Source: Bremerella sp. JC817
Lineage (GTDB): Bacteria > Planctomycetota > Planctomycetia > Pirellulales > Pirellulaceae
DNA length: 64,000 nucleotides
NCBI RefSeq assembly: GCF_040718835.1
Contig: NZ_JBFEFG010000267.1
Location: forward strand, 124,001-188,000
Reading direction: 5' to 3'
Within the stretch, counting starts at the first letter, position 1, and each line of letters begins with the position of its first letter. This document shows positions 35,288 through 44,014 of this stretch, piece by piece. Both the position numbers and the translations under genes were made by a program. The notes under the pieces were generated by a model. It did not search any database. It saw only the letters and a program-made list of their open reading frames with translations, and was not told where the DNA came from.

Positions 35288-35463
35288 TTTCGCTTGTAGC
35301 GTGCGTAAAGTCCTGTTTTGTCGGGATTTTCGGGGGCTTTCGAGTGCCCTTACGCCCCGTTACATTGAACGGATTGAAATCGCCTGTGCGACGCAGTATT
35401 GCAACCATCTGTCACACAGGTATCACCCCGAATCTTCCATAGTTCACAAGCGGAGAAACCCGG

Positions 35464-35961
35464 ATGTCGATGTATATCGGAGAAGCCCTGGCTGGGGATG
35501 GCAACGAAATCGCTCATATCGATCTGATGATCGGTTCGAAGGATGGCCCGGTTGGCCATGCGTTTGCTTCCGCCCTGGTCAATCAAACTGCCGGTCACTC
35601 CAACCTGTTGGCTGTGTTGACCCCAAATCTGGCAGTGAAGCCAGCCACCGTGACCATCACCAAGGTTACGATCAAGAACTCGAAGCAAGCCGTCCAGATG
35701 TTCGGTCCAGCCCAGGCCGCCGTCGCCAAGGCTGTTGCTGACGCTGTCGAACAAGGCGTGATTCCAAAGGATCAGTGCGAAGACCTGGTCATCGTGTGTG
35801 GTGTCTTCATCCACTGGGAAGCCCAGGACGATAAGAAGATCTACGACTACAACTACGAAGCGACCCTGCAGTCGATCAAGAACGCCATGTCGGGCAAGCC
35901 AACCGCCGACGAAGTAATCGCAGGCAAAGAACAAGCTGCTCACCCGTTCCGCGGCTTCTAG
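35464..35961 (+). CDS. fae: Formaldehyde-activating enzyme (Fae)
   Basis: Condenses formaldehyde with tetrahydromethanopterin to give methylene-H4MPT, the entry step of the H4MPT-linked formaldehyde oxidation pathway. The 165-aa length is standard. Conserved family segments are visible: G-E-A-L-A-G-D-G-N-E-I-A-H-I-D near the N-terminus (His18, equivalent to the catalytic His17 of the M. extorquens enzyme after Met removal), S-K-D-G-P-V-G-x-A-F-A, L-L-A-V-L-T-P-N-L-A-x-K-P and F-G-P-A-Q-A-A-V-A-x-A-V-A-D. It has its own promoter and terminator, and mtdB follows. In planctomycetes this pathway has been described as conserved; whether it serves methylotrophy or detoxification is not shown by sequence. 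Confidence 0.97.
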   Translation: MSMYIGEALAGDGNEIAHIDLMIGSKDGPVGHAFASALVNQTAGHSNLLAVLTPNLAVKPATVTITKVTIKNSKQAVQMFGPAQAAVAKAVADAVEQGVIPKDQCEDLVIVCGVFIHWEAQDDKKIYDYNYEATLQSIKNAMSGKPTADEVIAGKEQAAHPFRGF

Positions 35962-35993
35962 TCGAACGTCTTCGATTGACGCTGAAAATCAAG

Positions 35994-36034
35994 TCCCGCG
36001 TGCTTGCCTGAATTGGGCACTCGCGGGATTTTTT
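35994..36034 (+). terminator. Intrinsic terminator of fae
   Basis: TCCCGCG-TGC / GCAC-(T)-CGCGGGA hairpin with a one-nt bulge followed by T6, between fae and mtdB. Confidence 0.85.
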
Positions 36035-36132
36035 ATGCCTGCAGCTGCTCATTAGCGAACACGCTTGCGGGCTGAATTTCGATAGAAGAAAATTCGCGTC
36101 AGATATCTCCTTATTCTCGAAAGCACTTCGCC

Positions 36133-36996
36133 ATGAAAAACATTCTTCTGCAACTCGATACCGATGTTCAACCCAGCACGTTCGATTCCGTGGTGGCGAT
36201 CGATTCTGGAGCGGAGGTTATGTTTCGTCATGGTGGCGTCACGCCAGATCAAGCAGCCGGACTGGTGCATGGGCTGATCTTCACCCGTGCCCCTAGCAAG
36301 TTGAACCACTCGGCAATCTATGTCGGCGGATCCAACGTCGACGGAGCCGAGAAACTCTTGAAATCGGTTACCCAAAGCTTCTATGGCCCAATGCGGGTCT
36401 CGGTCATGTTGGATGCCAACGGTGCCAACACTACCGCTTCGGCCGCCGTAATCTGTGGTGGACGTCACTTGAATCTGGAAGGGGCCAACGCCTTGGTCCT
36501 GGGCGGAACAGGCCCCGTCGGTCAGCGTGCCGCGCGACTGTTGATTCGGGCAGGAGCCAACGTTCGGCTCGCTTCCCGATCACTGGAAAAGGCCACCGCG
36601 ATCTGTAAGCAGATCGCCGACGATGTTCAAATCGGCTCGCCAGAACCTTTGGCAGCCAGCGACGACGCATCGGTCGCTTCGGCGCTGGAAGGGGTTCAAC
36701 TGCTGATCGCCGCAGGAGCGGCTGGCGTTACCTTAGTGCCCGAAGAAGTCCGTCGCCAGGCAGCCGATCTGAAAGTGGCCATCGATTTGAATGCGGTTCC
36801 CCCAGTCGGACTGGAAGGGATCGGTTCGCAGGACAAAGCGGCTGAACAAGGAAGCCAAATCTGCTACGGCGCGATTGGCGTCGGCGTGACGAAAATGGCC
36901 ATCCACCGGGCCGCGATCGAGTGTCTCTTTAGTCGCAACGACCTGGTTTTGAACGCGGAAGAGATCTATGCCCTGGGAATGGACCTGGAAGGCTGA
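36133..36996 (+). CDS. mtdB: Methylene-tetrahydromethanopterin dehydrogenase
   Basis: Oxidises methylene-H4MPT to methenyl-H4MPT with NAD(P)+. The 287-aa protein has the N-terminal MtdB-type domain with F-D-S-V-V-A-I-D-S-G and H-G-G-V-T-P-D-Q-A. A Rossmann segment follows (V-L-G-G-T-G-P-V-G-Q-R-A-A), then A-S-R-S-L-E-K-A at the cofactor phosphate-binding position. Together with fae upstream it forms the first two steps of H4MPT-linked formaldehyde oxidation. Other genes of the pathway (mch, ftr, fhc, H4MPT synthesis) are not in the window. The gene is separated from fae by a terminator, so it has an independent promoter. Confidence 0.9.
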   Translation: MKNILLQLDTDVQPSTFDSVVAIDSGAEVMFRHGGVTPDQAAGLVHGLIFTRAPSKLNHSAIYVGGSNVDGAEKLLKSVTQSFYGPMRVSVMLDANGANTTASAAVICGGRHLNLEGANALVLGGTGPVGQRAARLLIRAGANVRLASRSLEKATAICKQIADDVQIGSPEPLAASDDASVASALEGVQLLIAAGAAGVTLVPEEVRRQAADLKVAIDLNAVPPVGLEGIGSQDKAAEQGSQICYGAIGVGVTKMAIHRAAIECLFSRNDLVLNAEEIYALGMDLEG

Positions 36997-37025
36997 TTTT
37001 CGCTGCGTGCTATCACTGGTAGATG

Positions 37026-37046
37026 GTCGACAACGATATTGTCGAC
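37026..37046. promoter_or_regulatory. Perfect inverted repeat upstream of the small secreted protein gene
   Basis: GTCGACAA (37026-37033) and TTGTCGAC (37039-37046) with a 5-nt spacer, 30 nt before the ATG and 30 nt after the mtdB stop. It may be an operator or short hairpin; no T-run follows. Confidence 0.4.
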
Positions 37047-37075
37047 ACGAAAGATCTCAACGAGGGAGTGATAGC

Positions 37076-37315
37076 ATGCGTAACTGGCTATTCGCATTGA
37101 CTCTGCTGGCAAGCTCGCTGGCTGGTTCATCCGCGCAAGCCGCCGGACCTGCTCAGTACTGGATCATCGCCCCAGAATCGACGGCGGCCCCGGTTCAAAT
37201 TCCGCGCCAGAAGACTCGCTATTCTTATGGCTGGTTTGGTGTTCAAGATCCTTACCGCCAAGCCGGGTTCCATCACGGCTATTTCAACACCTACGTCGAC
37301 TGGACCTTCCGCTAA
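37076..37315 (+). CDS. Small secreted protein (79 aa)
   Basis: Starts with a textbook signal peptide (M-R-N-W-L-F then a hydrophobic core, cleavage after A-Q-A near residue 21). The mature part of about 58 residues is rich in aromatic residues (Tyr, Trp, Phe) and His, with F-G-V-Q-D-P-Y-R-Q-A-G-F-H-H and Y-F-N-T-Y-V-D-W-T-F-R at the end. A longer reading from 36968 overlaps mtdB and lacks a signal peptide, so the ATG at 37076 after GAGGGAG was chosen. No family recognised. It might be co-transcribed with mtdB, but a dyad lies between them. Confidence 0.7.
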   Translation: MRNWLFALTLLASSLAGSSAQAAGPAQYWIIAPESTAAPVQIPRQKTRYSYGWFGVQDPYRQAGFHHGYFNTYVDWTFR

Positions 37316-37339
37316 GTCACACCGTCAGGCGTTGCTCGA

Positions 37340-38953
37340 TTAACGAGCGGCACCGACGAAGAAGCTGAAGACCTGAGTCTGGTCGGTATCGGCACGATTG
37401 ACTGGGAAGGCAAAGTCCAACGCGATTGGTGCCTGCCCCAGGGCCGGAACCGAAATTCGGAGACCGAAACCTGGGGCGACGTCGAAGTCATCCCAGACGA
37501 TCTTGGTCGACTCTTCCACCGCACCAACGTCGGTGAAGATCACGCCTTTGACCATATCGTCGGCAGTGATCGGGAACATGTATTCGACCGAACCGAGAAC
37601 TCGGAACGGACCACCGACGTACACGTCGCCCGACTTCGGACCGACGCGACGGAAGTCGAAACCACGCAAGGTCGAGAAACCACCCGCGTAGAAGTTCTCG
37701 AAGATTGGCGTTTCCGCACCAGAGAAGCCCGCTCGGGTCGAAAAACCGAGCGTATGACGACCGGAACCGTCGGGACGTTCACCCAGCAGGAAGTACTGCC
37801 GGAAGTCGACTTCGGCACGGGAGTAATCGTATTCGCCAAAGGCTTGTTCCAGGTTGATCTCGAACAAGTGCCCTTCAGTTGGCGAGAACGCCATGTCACG
37901 CGTATCGTGGGTGATGCTCCAACTGGCCGTGTACAAGTCATGATGTCCGACCGCTTCGTTCAGCTCTTGAACGTTGTTCACGCGCGGATCGCTGATCCCC
38001 ACGTCTTCCATTCGCAGACTGACCGCCGTCGAAAGGTCAGGCGTCAAACGATAGCCGAGACCGAGACGACCGCCGATACGCTGTTCGTCCCAGTCGCGAT
38101 AGATTCGATTGAACAAGTAACCGCTCATGTTCATGCTGACGCGGGTATTGAACAAGTACGGTTCGCTGAAGCTGACCATATAACGCTGGACCTGGCTACC
38201 TGGCATCGCTTCAATACGAAAGCCCTGCCCTGCACCTCGCCAGGCGCGGCCATTCCAAATATCGTCGACGCTGGTCGGAAACCGGCGCCAGTCGAAGTTA
38301 CGTTCGTCGATGACAATCGAACCGTTCACACCCGCATCCGAGTTGATACCGACACCAAACTGGAAACGACCAGTCTGGGCTTCTTCAGCTCGGATGGTCA
38401 AGTCAGCCGTACGGCCGGGATCATAGTAAGGATTCGGCGTGATGATCGCATCGGGGCCCAGCGGTGGATCGTAGATTCGAGCACCACCCAGGGGACGGCC
38501 ATTTACGGGAGGATAAGCATAGCCAGGGCCACCACCAACCGGTGCTGGTAGCGGCGGCGAGTCGTACGGATTGCCCGACGGGTCAACGTTGTACATCCCG
38601 GTTTCCGGGTTATCAGGCGAAGGAAAACCTTGCTGATACTGCACCTGTTGGCCGGGGTACTGCTGTTGATACGGATCGACCGTGCCAATCGGAGCACCCG
38701 AGGCTGGCATGCCATTGCGATACTGATTCGGATTGCCGGGGGACGCCTGATAGGCAGACCGGCCGTATGAATCCCAGTTCTGTGTGCTTTGGGGATATCC
38801 CGAGGCGTTGTTTTGGCTTTCCCATCCGGGCATTTGCTGTTGGCCATAACCGCCACTCATCGTTTGAGCCGAGACGGTCGTCCAACTGGTGCAAACACAC
38901 GCGATGAACCCTAACGCCAGGGTTATATTCAGCAGTTGTCCGCTTCTGTCCAC
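37340..38953 (-). CDS. Omp85 (BamA/TamA-type) beta-barrel protein without POTRA domains
   Basis: A 537-aa outer-membrane protein. It has its own signal peptide (residues 1-29, ending V-S-A-Q), then a Gln/Pro/Gly/Tyr-rich low-complexity region (about 30-165). From about 180 on it is an Omp85/bacterial surface antigen barrel: repeated strands such as F-Q-F-G-V-G-I-N-S-D, S-V-E-Y-M-F-P and G-F-G-L-R-I-S-V. The L6 element F-Y-A-G-G-F-S-T-L-R-G-F, the (V/I/L)RG(F/Y) hallmark, lies near 424-435. No POTRA domain is present; those are on the protein encoded just upstream. The pair must meet in the envelope to give a full insertase. The gap of 59 nt to the upstream gene suggests one operon. Confidence 0.88.
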   Translation of the reverse strand: MDRSGQLLNITLALGFIACVCTSWTTVSAQTMSGGYGQQQMPGWESQNNASGYPQSTQNWDSYGRSAYQASPGNPNQYRNGMPASGAPIGTVDPYQQQYPGQQVQYQQGFPSPDNPETGMYNVDPSGNPYDSPPLPAPVGGGPGYAYPPVNGRPLGGARIYDPPLGPDAIITPNPYYDPGRTADLTIRAEEAQTGRFQFGVGINSDAGVNGSIVIDERNFDWRRFPTSVDDIWNGRAWRGAGQGFRIEAMPGSQVQRYMVSFSEPYLFNTRVSMNMSGYLFNRIYRDWDEQRIGGRLGLGYRLTPDLSTAVSLRMEDVGISDPRVNNVQELNEAVGHHDLYTASWSITHDTRDMAFSPTEGHLFEINLEQAFGEYDYSRAEVDFRQYFLLGERPDGSGRHTLGFSTRAGFSGAETPIFENFYAGGFSTLRGFDFRRVGPKSGDVYVGGPFRVLGSVEYMFPITADDMVKGVIFTDVGAVEESTKIVWDDFDVAPGFGLRISVPALGQAPIALDFAFPVNRADTDQTQVFSFFVGAAR

Positions 38954-39012
38954 CTAGTGGTCCTCATTCAGCGTTGGTGCTCGGGGGGGAAATCGAGCTG
39001 AACCAGGGCTTC

Positions 39013-40731
39013 TTAGTTGTTCGGCATGGATGAATAAACGGAAGTCGGGTGTTGCTGCGGCATCGCTGCTGAAGCTTCCCGGTACGTCGGCTGCGAATAG
39101 CGGCTTGTCCGCTGAGTCGTTGCTGGGGCAGCTTGTGGCTGGGAATAGCCTTGTTGCTGCTCGTAGTACGACGGTTGCGGTTGGACCTGGTATTGCGGCT
39201 GCGGCTGGTAGGCCTGCGGCTGCTGATACTGAACCTGCTGATAGACAGGCTGTTGCTGCTGCCCATAAGGCTGCATTTGAGCCTGTTGATACTGCGGTTG
39301 TTGCGCCGGTGGCTGCTGCATCTGAACCTGACGGTACTGAGGATCGCCAGCGACTGGGCTCTGACCGCGGTAGGTCTGGCGACCACGCTCGGCGATCTGC
39401 GTCTCGACTTCACTCAACTCCGGCGGAGCCACCGTGATCGATGGCGTCACGCCTCGATGCGGTTCGTTCACAAACAACTGCGACGCTTTGATACGTCGTT
39501 CGTCGTCGCGAATCTTGGTGATGTCGATAATGTCACCAGGCTGCAGCGACATGCGGTTCATAATCACGGCGTGCTTCGTGTGTGGCATGTCGCCGGAGAT
39601 TTCAATGTTGATGTTCCCGACGCGGTACTGATCCCCTTCACGAATGTCGTAAACGAGGTCGAGCGTGCCTGGGGTTTCCAGGAAGCGTGGTTCCGCTTTC
39701 ACGTCAGCGTGAATGTAGCCCTGCGAACCATAGAGGTCCGAGATCGAACGAATGTCGGCGTTCATCTTCTTTTGATCGAAGAACTCGCCACGTTCCATGT
39801 TGATTTGGGTGAAGAGCTGCTCGGTCTCGAAGCGGGTATGACCGACGAACGAGATGTTTCGCACTTCGTAGCGAGGGCCTTCGTCGATCACGAAGGTGAT
39901 GTAAGCCCATTGGCCGCTGTCGCTGTACTTGATCATGCGATTGACGTTCGCCTTAAAGAAGCCGAGGCTTCGGTAATAGGCGGTCAGGCTATCGACGTCT
40001 TGTTCGACCTGCGACTTATCGAGCTGCCCCTGCAGAATGTAGAACCAGCCGGGCTTGCTTTTGATTTGGGTTTTCAAACGGCCGTCGGAGGCAATCGAAT
40101 TGCCAACAAACGTCGTGCTACCGATTCGAGCCAGCGGACCTTCATGGATCATGAACACCACACCCTTGTCGTTGGCCTCGAGCCCTTCAACAACCTCGAC
40201 GGTCGCTTTTCCGTGACCGCGCGTGTGGTAGTAGTCTTCCAGTTTCAGACGCGCTTCTTCGATGACGTACTTATTGAGGGTCCCTTCGACCTTCATTTCC
40301 GACTTCTTCAGCAGCGTTTTATCGCGAACCGATTCGTTGCCCAGAAACTTGATGTAGGCAATGCGAGGACGTTCTTCCAGCACGAAGGTAACGGCAATTC
40401 CTTCCGCCGTTTTATCGGTCAGAATTTGCACGTCACGGAAGAGTCCCGAGGCGGCCAATCGACGCACGTCCGATTGGATCTGTTCCGGGTCGAATTCACG
40501 GCCAACACGTGTCTTGACCATCGACCGGATACGGGTTTCTTCCGTCTGGTTGTTCCCCTGTAATCGAATCCCGGTCACCAGAGGGCGCGTCGGGTTCGAT
40601 GGCGAAATGGGCGCAGGTGCAACCAATTCCGGCATGATGTCTTGTGCGTTTGACGGCGTTACGGCCAATCCCAGGCACAATAGCGCGGTCGTGACGACGG
40701 TGCTCGATAGCCCGTGGCAAGTCCACTGCAT
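39013..40731 (-). CDS. Omp85-type POTRA protein (five POTRA domains, no barrel, Gln-rich tail)
   Basis: A 572-aa secreted protein with signal peptide T-A-L-L-C-L-G-L-A-V-T-P-S-N-A-Q. Five POTRA domains follow (about 45-125, 126-200, 201-285, 286-365 and 366-440). Each has the alternation of G-N-x-x-x, alpha-helical L-x-x-Y-x-x-x-G-F/Y and E-G-P/E-R-P end motifs (for example V-L-E-E-R-P-R-I, I-D-E-G-P-R-Y). The last ~110 residues are Gln/Pro/Tyr-rich. BamA normally carries such POTRAs in front of a barrel; here the barrel is encoded by the next gene, which has its own signal peptide. The upstream reading to 40971 was rejected because it lacks signal features. It lies 242 nt after the FAD oxidoreductase gene. 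Confidence 0.88.
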   Translation of the reverse strand: MQWTCHGLSSTVVTTALLCLGLAVTPSNAQDIMPELVAPAPISPSNPTRPLVTGIRLQGNNQTEETRIRSMVKTRVGREFDPEQIQSDVRRLAASGLFRDVQILTDKTAEGIAVTFVLEERPRIAYIKFLGNESVRDKTLLKKSEMKVEGTLNKYVIEEARLKLEDYYHTRGHGKATVEVVEGLEANDKGVVFMIHEGPLARIGSTTFVGNSIASDGRLKTQIKSKPGWFYILQGQLDKSQVEQDVDSLTAYYRSLGFFKANVNRMIKYSDSGQWAYITFVIDEGPRYEVRNISFVGHTRFETEQLFTQINMERGEFFDQKKMNADIRSISDLYGSQGYIHADVKAEPRFLETPGTLDLVYDIREGDQYRVGNINIEISGDMPHTKHAVIMNRMSLQPGDIIDITKIRDDERRIKASQLFVNEPHRGVTPSITVAPPELSEVETQIAERGRQTYRGQSPVAGDPQYRQVQMQQPPAQQPQYQQAQMQPYGQQQQPVYQQVQYQQPQAYQPQPQYQVQPQPSYYEQQQGYSQPQAAPATTQRTSRYSQPTYREASAAMPQQHPTSVYSSMPNN

Positions 40732-40973
40732 TTGGTAAATCCCTTTATCAACAAGCTGGCTGGCTTCCGTGCCTACCATCGCATCCCTAACTCGGGCGAG
40801 CTTTTGGAACGCAATGTGGAGAAATACTGAAACGCACTGCTCCTGACAAGACGAATATTGCCCTTGAGTTGCGCTGTTTAGGGATACGCATCGGAAAAGT
40901 TGAAGGTTCAGGCGAAACGGCACGCTAGCGATGCTGCCGTTGTCCGCAGATTTCCGATTAGGAGAAGCCACCC

Positions 40974-43046
40974 CTAGGTTGCTGGCAGCAACTGGATCGC
41001 GTCGAGAATTACGAAGCCCTCGGTCCCTTCGGTTCCGACGACAATCGTCACTTCTGCCTCGGCGGAAAGCTCGACTTCGCCAACCGTGCGAAATGCTTCC
41101 CCACTGGCGAGCGGCCTCGTTTGATCGACCATCAACTGGGTGGTGCGACCCGACTGGGTCACCATCAGAGGGACATTCTTGGCTCGGGTTGGATGCGGCG
41201 AATAAGCCATCCGGACGGCATACTTTCCACTATTGGGAACCTTGCAGTGAAACGTGGCCTGGGCGGTCCCTTTATTCTCGCCACCATCGTGCAGGTAGCC
41301 GGTGTCGATATGCGGCTTGAAGTTGGTCGACCGCAGCCAGCTCCCTTTCAGCTTGGCCGAGGTGTCATCGAGCACCACGCCCGCGAGCGTCTTTGAAGAA
41401 ACATTGACCTTCGCCATCGGCGGTGACGGCAGGTCTTCCACCTTCGGCAGATCCAACACCTGACCTTGTGCCAGCAACTGCTCACGGAGTTGTGGATAGT
41501 CGAGATCTTGAACGGGCTTTTGTTGCTGGGCCGCCATCGCAGCAGCAATGCCAGCACTTTGTCCGATGATCATCCAGGTCGGCTCAACCCGAATGGACGA
41601 GATCCCCACGTGGGTGCACGACATAGCAACCGGCACCAGCAGATTGTCGCACTCTGTTGCCTTCGGCAGAATCGAGCGATACGGAATATGGTACGCGTAA
41701 CCATGGCGACGCCCTGGCATGCGAACCGGGAAAATCGTTCCTTCATCTTTGACCGTTCCATCGGCGAACGCCACGCGTTGGCAGTCGTGCGAGTCGATCG
41801 GAAAAGAAGAGACGGCGATTGGATCCACTTTCTCAGGGGCTTCCAGAATGTCGTTCTGACTCACGACGTACATCCCTTCCATCCGGCGACCTTCGCGAAC
41901 GTAAAGTTGCGGCGGCCAGTGATCCGTTTCCGGAAACTCGTCCGCACATAGACCAAGTCGGGCATACCGATCACGTACGGAATCGGGAACCACTGGGTCG
42001 GTCGTCAGAAAATGATAGAACTCGAGGGTGTACTGTTTATGGGCTTCAAAAATCTTGTCACGCCCCGCCTGATCGGCTTCGCTCCAGCCATTGCAGGCCC
42101 CGACCAGCCCCAAAGAGAACTGCCCGCCAATTGAGTTGTTGCCGTCGAACTTGTTGCCTGGCAGCGGATACAAGTCGATCCCGTACTGGGTTCCGCCTGA
42201 TTGAATGTAGCGGCGGAGGGCCTCGAACCGGGCCGGATCGTACTGCTTTGGCTTGGGAATCTCGACACGGTTGTTCGCGTCTTCTGTCAGACACAGCCGG
42301 AAGCTATAGACCATCACCAGATCGTCGCCGTCCGCTTCATTGCCTGGCTGATCAGTCGTTACCAACGGCAACAGATTTCCGGCGTCGTCGTAGCCAGAGA
42401 ACTTCATCGTCTGCTTGGGATAGCGTTTCCCGGCGAGCGATTCGCCATATTCCGCTTGGCCTTCCCGGCCGATCGTCCAAGCGACGCCAGCGGCCGCCAA
42501 CAGATCGCCTTCGTAAGTTGCGTCGACGAAAGTCTTCGCCGTGAAGCGACCTTGATCAGTCTTGATCTCGACGATCGTCGGTCCATCTTTCTTGACCGAC
42601 TGTAGGATGTGACGGGGAAGGACTTCGACGTTGGCTTCCTTCAGCATCGCCATCGTGACGCGCATCGCCACGTGAGGTTCATAGGTCCACGTGGCGTTAT
42701 TCTTCACGCCGACGTCGTACGGAAGCTGCACACCACGAGTCTTGTAGTCGGCCTCGATGCGACGATGCCATTCGTCGAATAACCCCATCACGGTCGAACG
42801 CACCGTCTGGTTCGAGTCACTGAAACTGAGCCCGCCGGTATTCACACCGCCGACATGCGATGTCGGCTCGATTAACATGACCGAAGCCCCTTCGCGGGCC
42901 GCGGCGATCGCGGCACAGAACCCACCTGGCGTCGCTCCATAGACAATGACATCGGCGGAACGCGTCTCGGCGTGAACGGCCTCCACCTTGATCAACTGAA
43001 GCGAGAAGATTGCAGCACAAATGGCAAACGAAGCAAGCGTTTTCAT
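40974..43046 (-). CDS. Secreted FAD-dependent oxidoreductase (FAD_oxidored family) with C-terminal golvesin-like domain
   Basis: A 690-aa exported protein. A signal peptide spans about 1-27. The FAD-binding Rossmann motif G-A-T-P-G-G-F-C-A-A-I-A-A-A-R-E-G lies near 38-54, followed by L-I-E-P and G-G-V-N-T-G-G-L-S. The body matches the FAD-dependent oxidoreductase (pfam12831) group that planctomycetes carry in many copies, often near sulfatases and glycoside hydrolases. The last 130 residues or so form a beta-rich golvesin/xanthan-lyase-CBM25-like module (G-W-x, H-D-G-G-E-N-K-G-T-A). The exact substrate is unknown, probably polysaccharide-related. The ATG at 43046 was used; one 6 codons upstream is possible. 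Confidence 0.83.
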   Translation of the reverse strand: MKTLASFAICAAIFSLQLIKVEAVHAETRSADVIVYGATPGGFCAAIAAAREGASVMLIEPTSHVGGVNTGGLSFSDSNQTVRSTVMGLFDEWHRRIEADYKTRGVQLPYDVGVKNNATWTYEPHVAMRVTMAMLKEANVEVLPRHILQSVKKDGPTIVEIKTDQGRFTAKTFVDATYEGDLLAAAGVAWTIGREGQAEYGESLAGKRYPKQTMKFSGYDDAGNLLPLVTTDQPGNEADGDDLVMVYSFRLCLTEDANNRVEIPKPKQYDPARFEALRRYIQSGGTQYGIDLYPLPGNKFDGNNSIGGQFSLGLVGACNGWSEADQAGRDKIFEAHKQYTLEFYHFLTTDPVVPDSVRDRYARLGLCADEFPETDHWPPQLYVREGRRMEGMYVVSQNDILEAPEKVDPIAVSSFPIDSHDCQRVAFADGTVKDEGTIFPVRMPGRRHGYAYHIPYRSILPKATECDNLLVPVAMSCTHVGISSIRVEPTWMIIGQSAGIAAAMAAQQQKPVQDLDYPQLREQLLAQGQVLDLPKVEDLPSPPMAKVNVSSKTLAGVVLDDTSAKLKGSWLRSTNFKPHIDTGYLHDGGENKGTAQATFHCKVPNSGKYAVRMAYSPHPTRAKNVPLMVTQSGRTTQLMVDQTRPLASGEAFRTVGEVELSAEAEVTIVVGTEGTEGFVILDAIQLLPAT

Positions 43047-43142
43047 CGAGGTGGGGCCAAGCAAGAAGGGAACGGGCAGGTAGGTAGGGCTCTATTTTAG
43101 CCTGACCAGGGCTCTGGTTTCAAACAGTTGGCAATAAGGCGA

Positions 43143-43868
43143 CTAAAGAACGATGAATCTGATCGCGATCGCCATTAGCAGCGTCAAGAACCAACTTGCC
43201 ACCCCCAGACGATGCAGCCACGTGCGTTCTCGTTTCTTGCTGATGTCCACACATACCGCGACCACCAGGATCACGGCAGGAAGGTCCCAATTCACCAGGC
43301 GAGAGATACCATCCAGAGCAAGCCCAAAACTAGCCAACCGCACTACCGATAGCCCCATGTATGTAAGCAATCGAAAAGCAACCATCCAACCGAACCACGC
43401 CAGCCAATGCCAGTCTTTTCGGAACTTCCAACACGCCCATACGAACAGGATCGTTTTCAGGTAGTTGGCTATCCGGACTCCCCAAATCAGATAGTTCATC
43501 GCCAGCTCGCGCATCTCCGAAACATCAGACGCGTCAAAGAGCAAGCTGTAGGTCACCATTAAAGTGTTAGGCAGTTGTGCGATGCCAACTGCCAAGAGAA
43601 TGATGGTCCCTGGCTCGATCACGATAGGGCGATGCTTGACGATACCGATCCCTAAGACGACCAGGCAGAACAAGAACGAGCCCGTCAGCCATGCCTGCCC
43701 GAGCGAGCCAATCCAGTACCAGACTTCGTTCACATCTTGATTCTCAGGCACCATGCGCACGAACGCAACGTTCATGCCCAACGCCAACAGTACCAGGGTC
43801 AGCCAAAGCCAGAAGCCTCCTAGCGAAAACTGCCGCGAAGTGAGCTCTGTTGAATGCTCTTCCATCAT
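43143..43868 (-). CDS. Multi-pass membrane protein, unknown
   Basis: A 241-aa protein with about seven hydrophobic segments (near 20-42, 58-80, 90-108, 130-150, 158-185, 190-210 and 222-241). The polar residues form short loops. No motif connects it to a transporter or enzyme family. It is probably monocistronic between the Bpt gene and the FAD oxidoreductase. Confidence 0.7.
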   Translation of the reverse strand: MMEEHSTELTSRQFSLGGFWLWLTLVLLALGMNVAFVRMVPENQDVNEVWYWIGSLGQAWLTGSFLFCLVVLGIGIVKHRPIVIEPGTIILLAVGIAQLPNTLMVTYSLLFDASDVSEMRELAMNYLIWGVRIANYLKTILFVWACWKFRKDWHWLAWFGWMVAFRLLTYMGLSVVRLASFGLALDGISRLVNWDLPAVILVVAVCVDISKKRERTWLHRLGVASWFLTLLMAIAIRFIVL

Positions 43869-44014
43869 CGATGCTCAGCCGAAGAAACCTGCGATCACCA
43901 CACTTGCATGTGCGTGAGAAGGTGTTGCCAAAGGTATGCCCGGCAACTTGCAACTTCGACCAGGATAGAGAAGTGACTCACGAGATGCCACTATTGTGCA
44001 AGCGGCCTGCGCTT

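Larger units (their letters stand above)
35097..35463. other. Intergenic control region between the TadG-like gene and fae
   Basis: It contains the TadG hairpin at 35127-35164, a likely fae promoter at 35260-35287 and a leader of about 170 nt with a CCTGTG / CACAGG inverted repeat near 35384-35422. No gene was seen. Confidence 0.5.

Noticed and set aside
39133..40563. 476-codon plus-strand frame opposite the POTRA gene
   Set aside because: Antisense shadow of the POTRA gene; no signal or motif.
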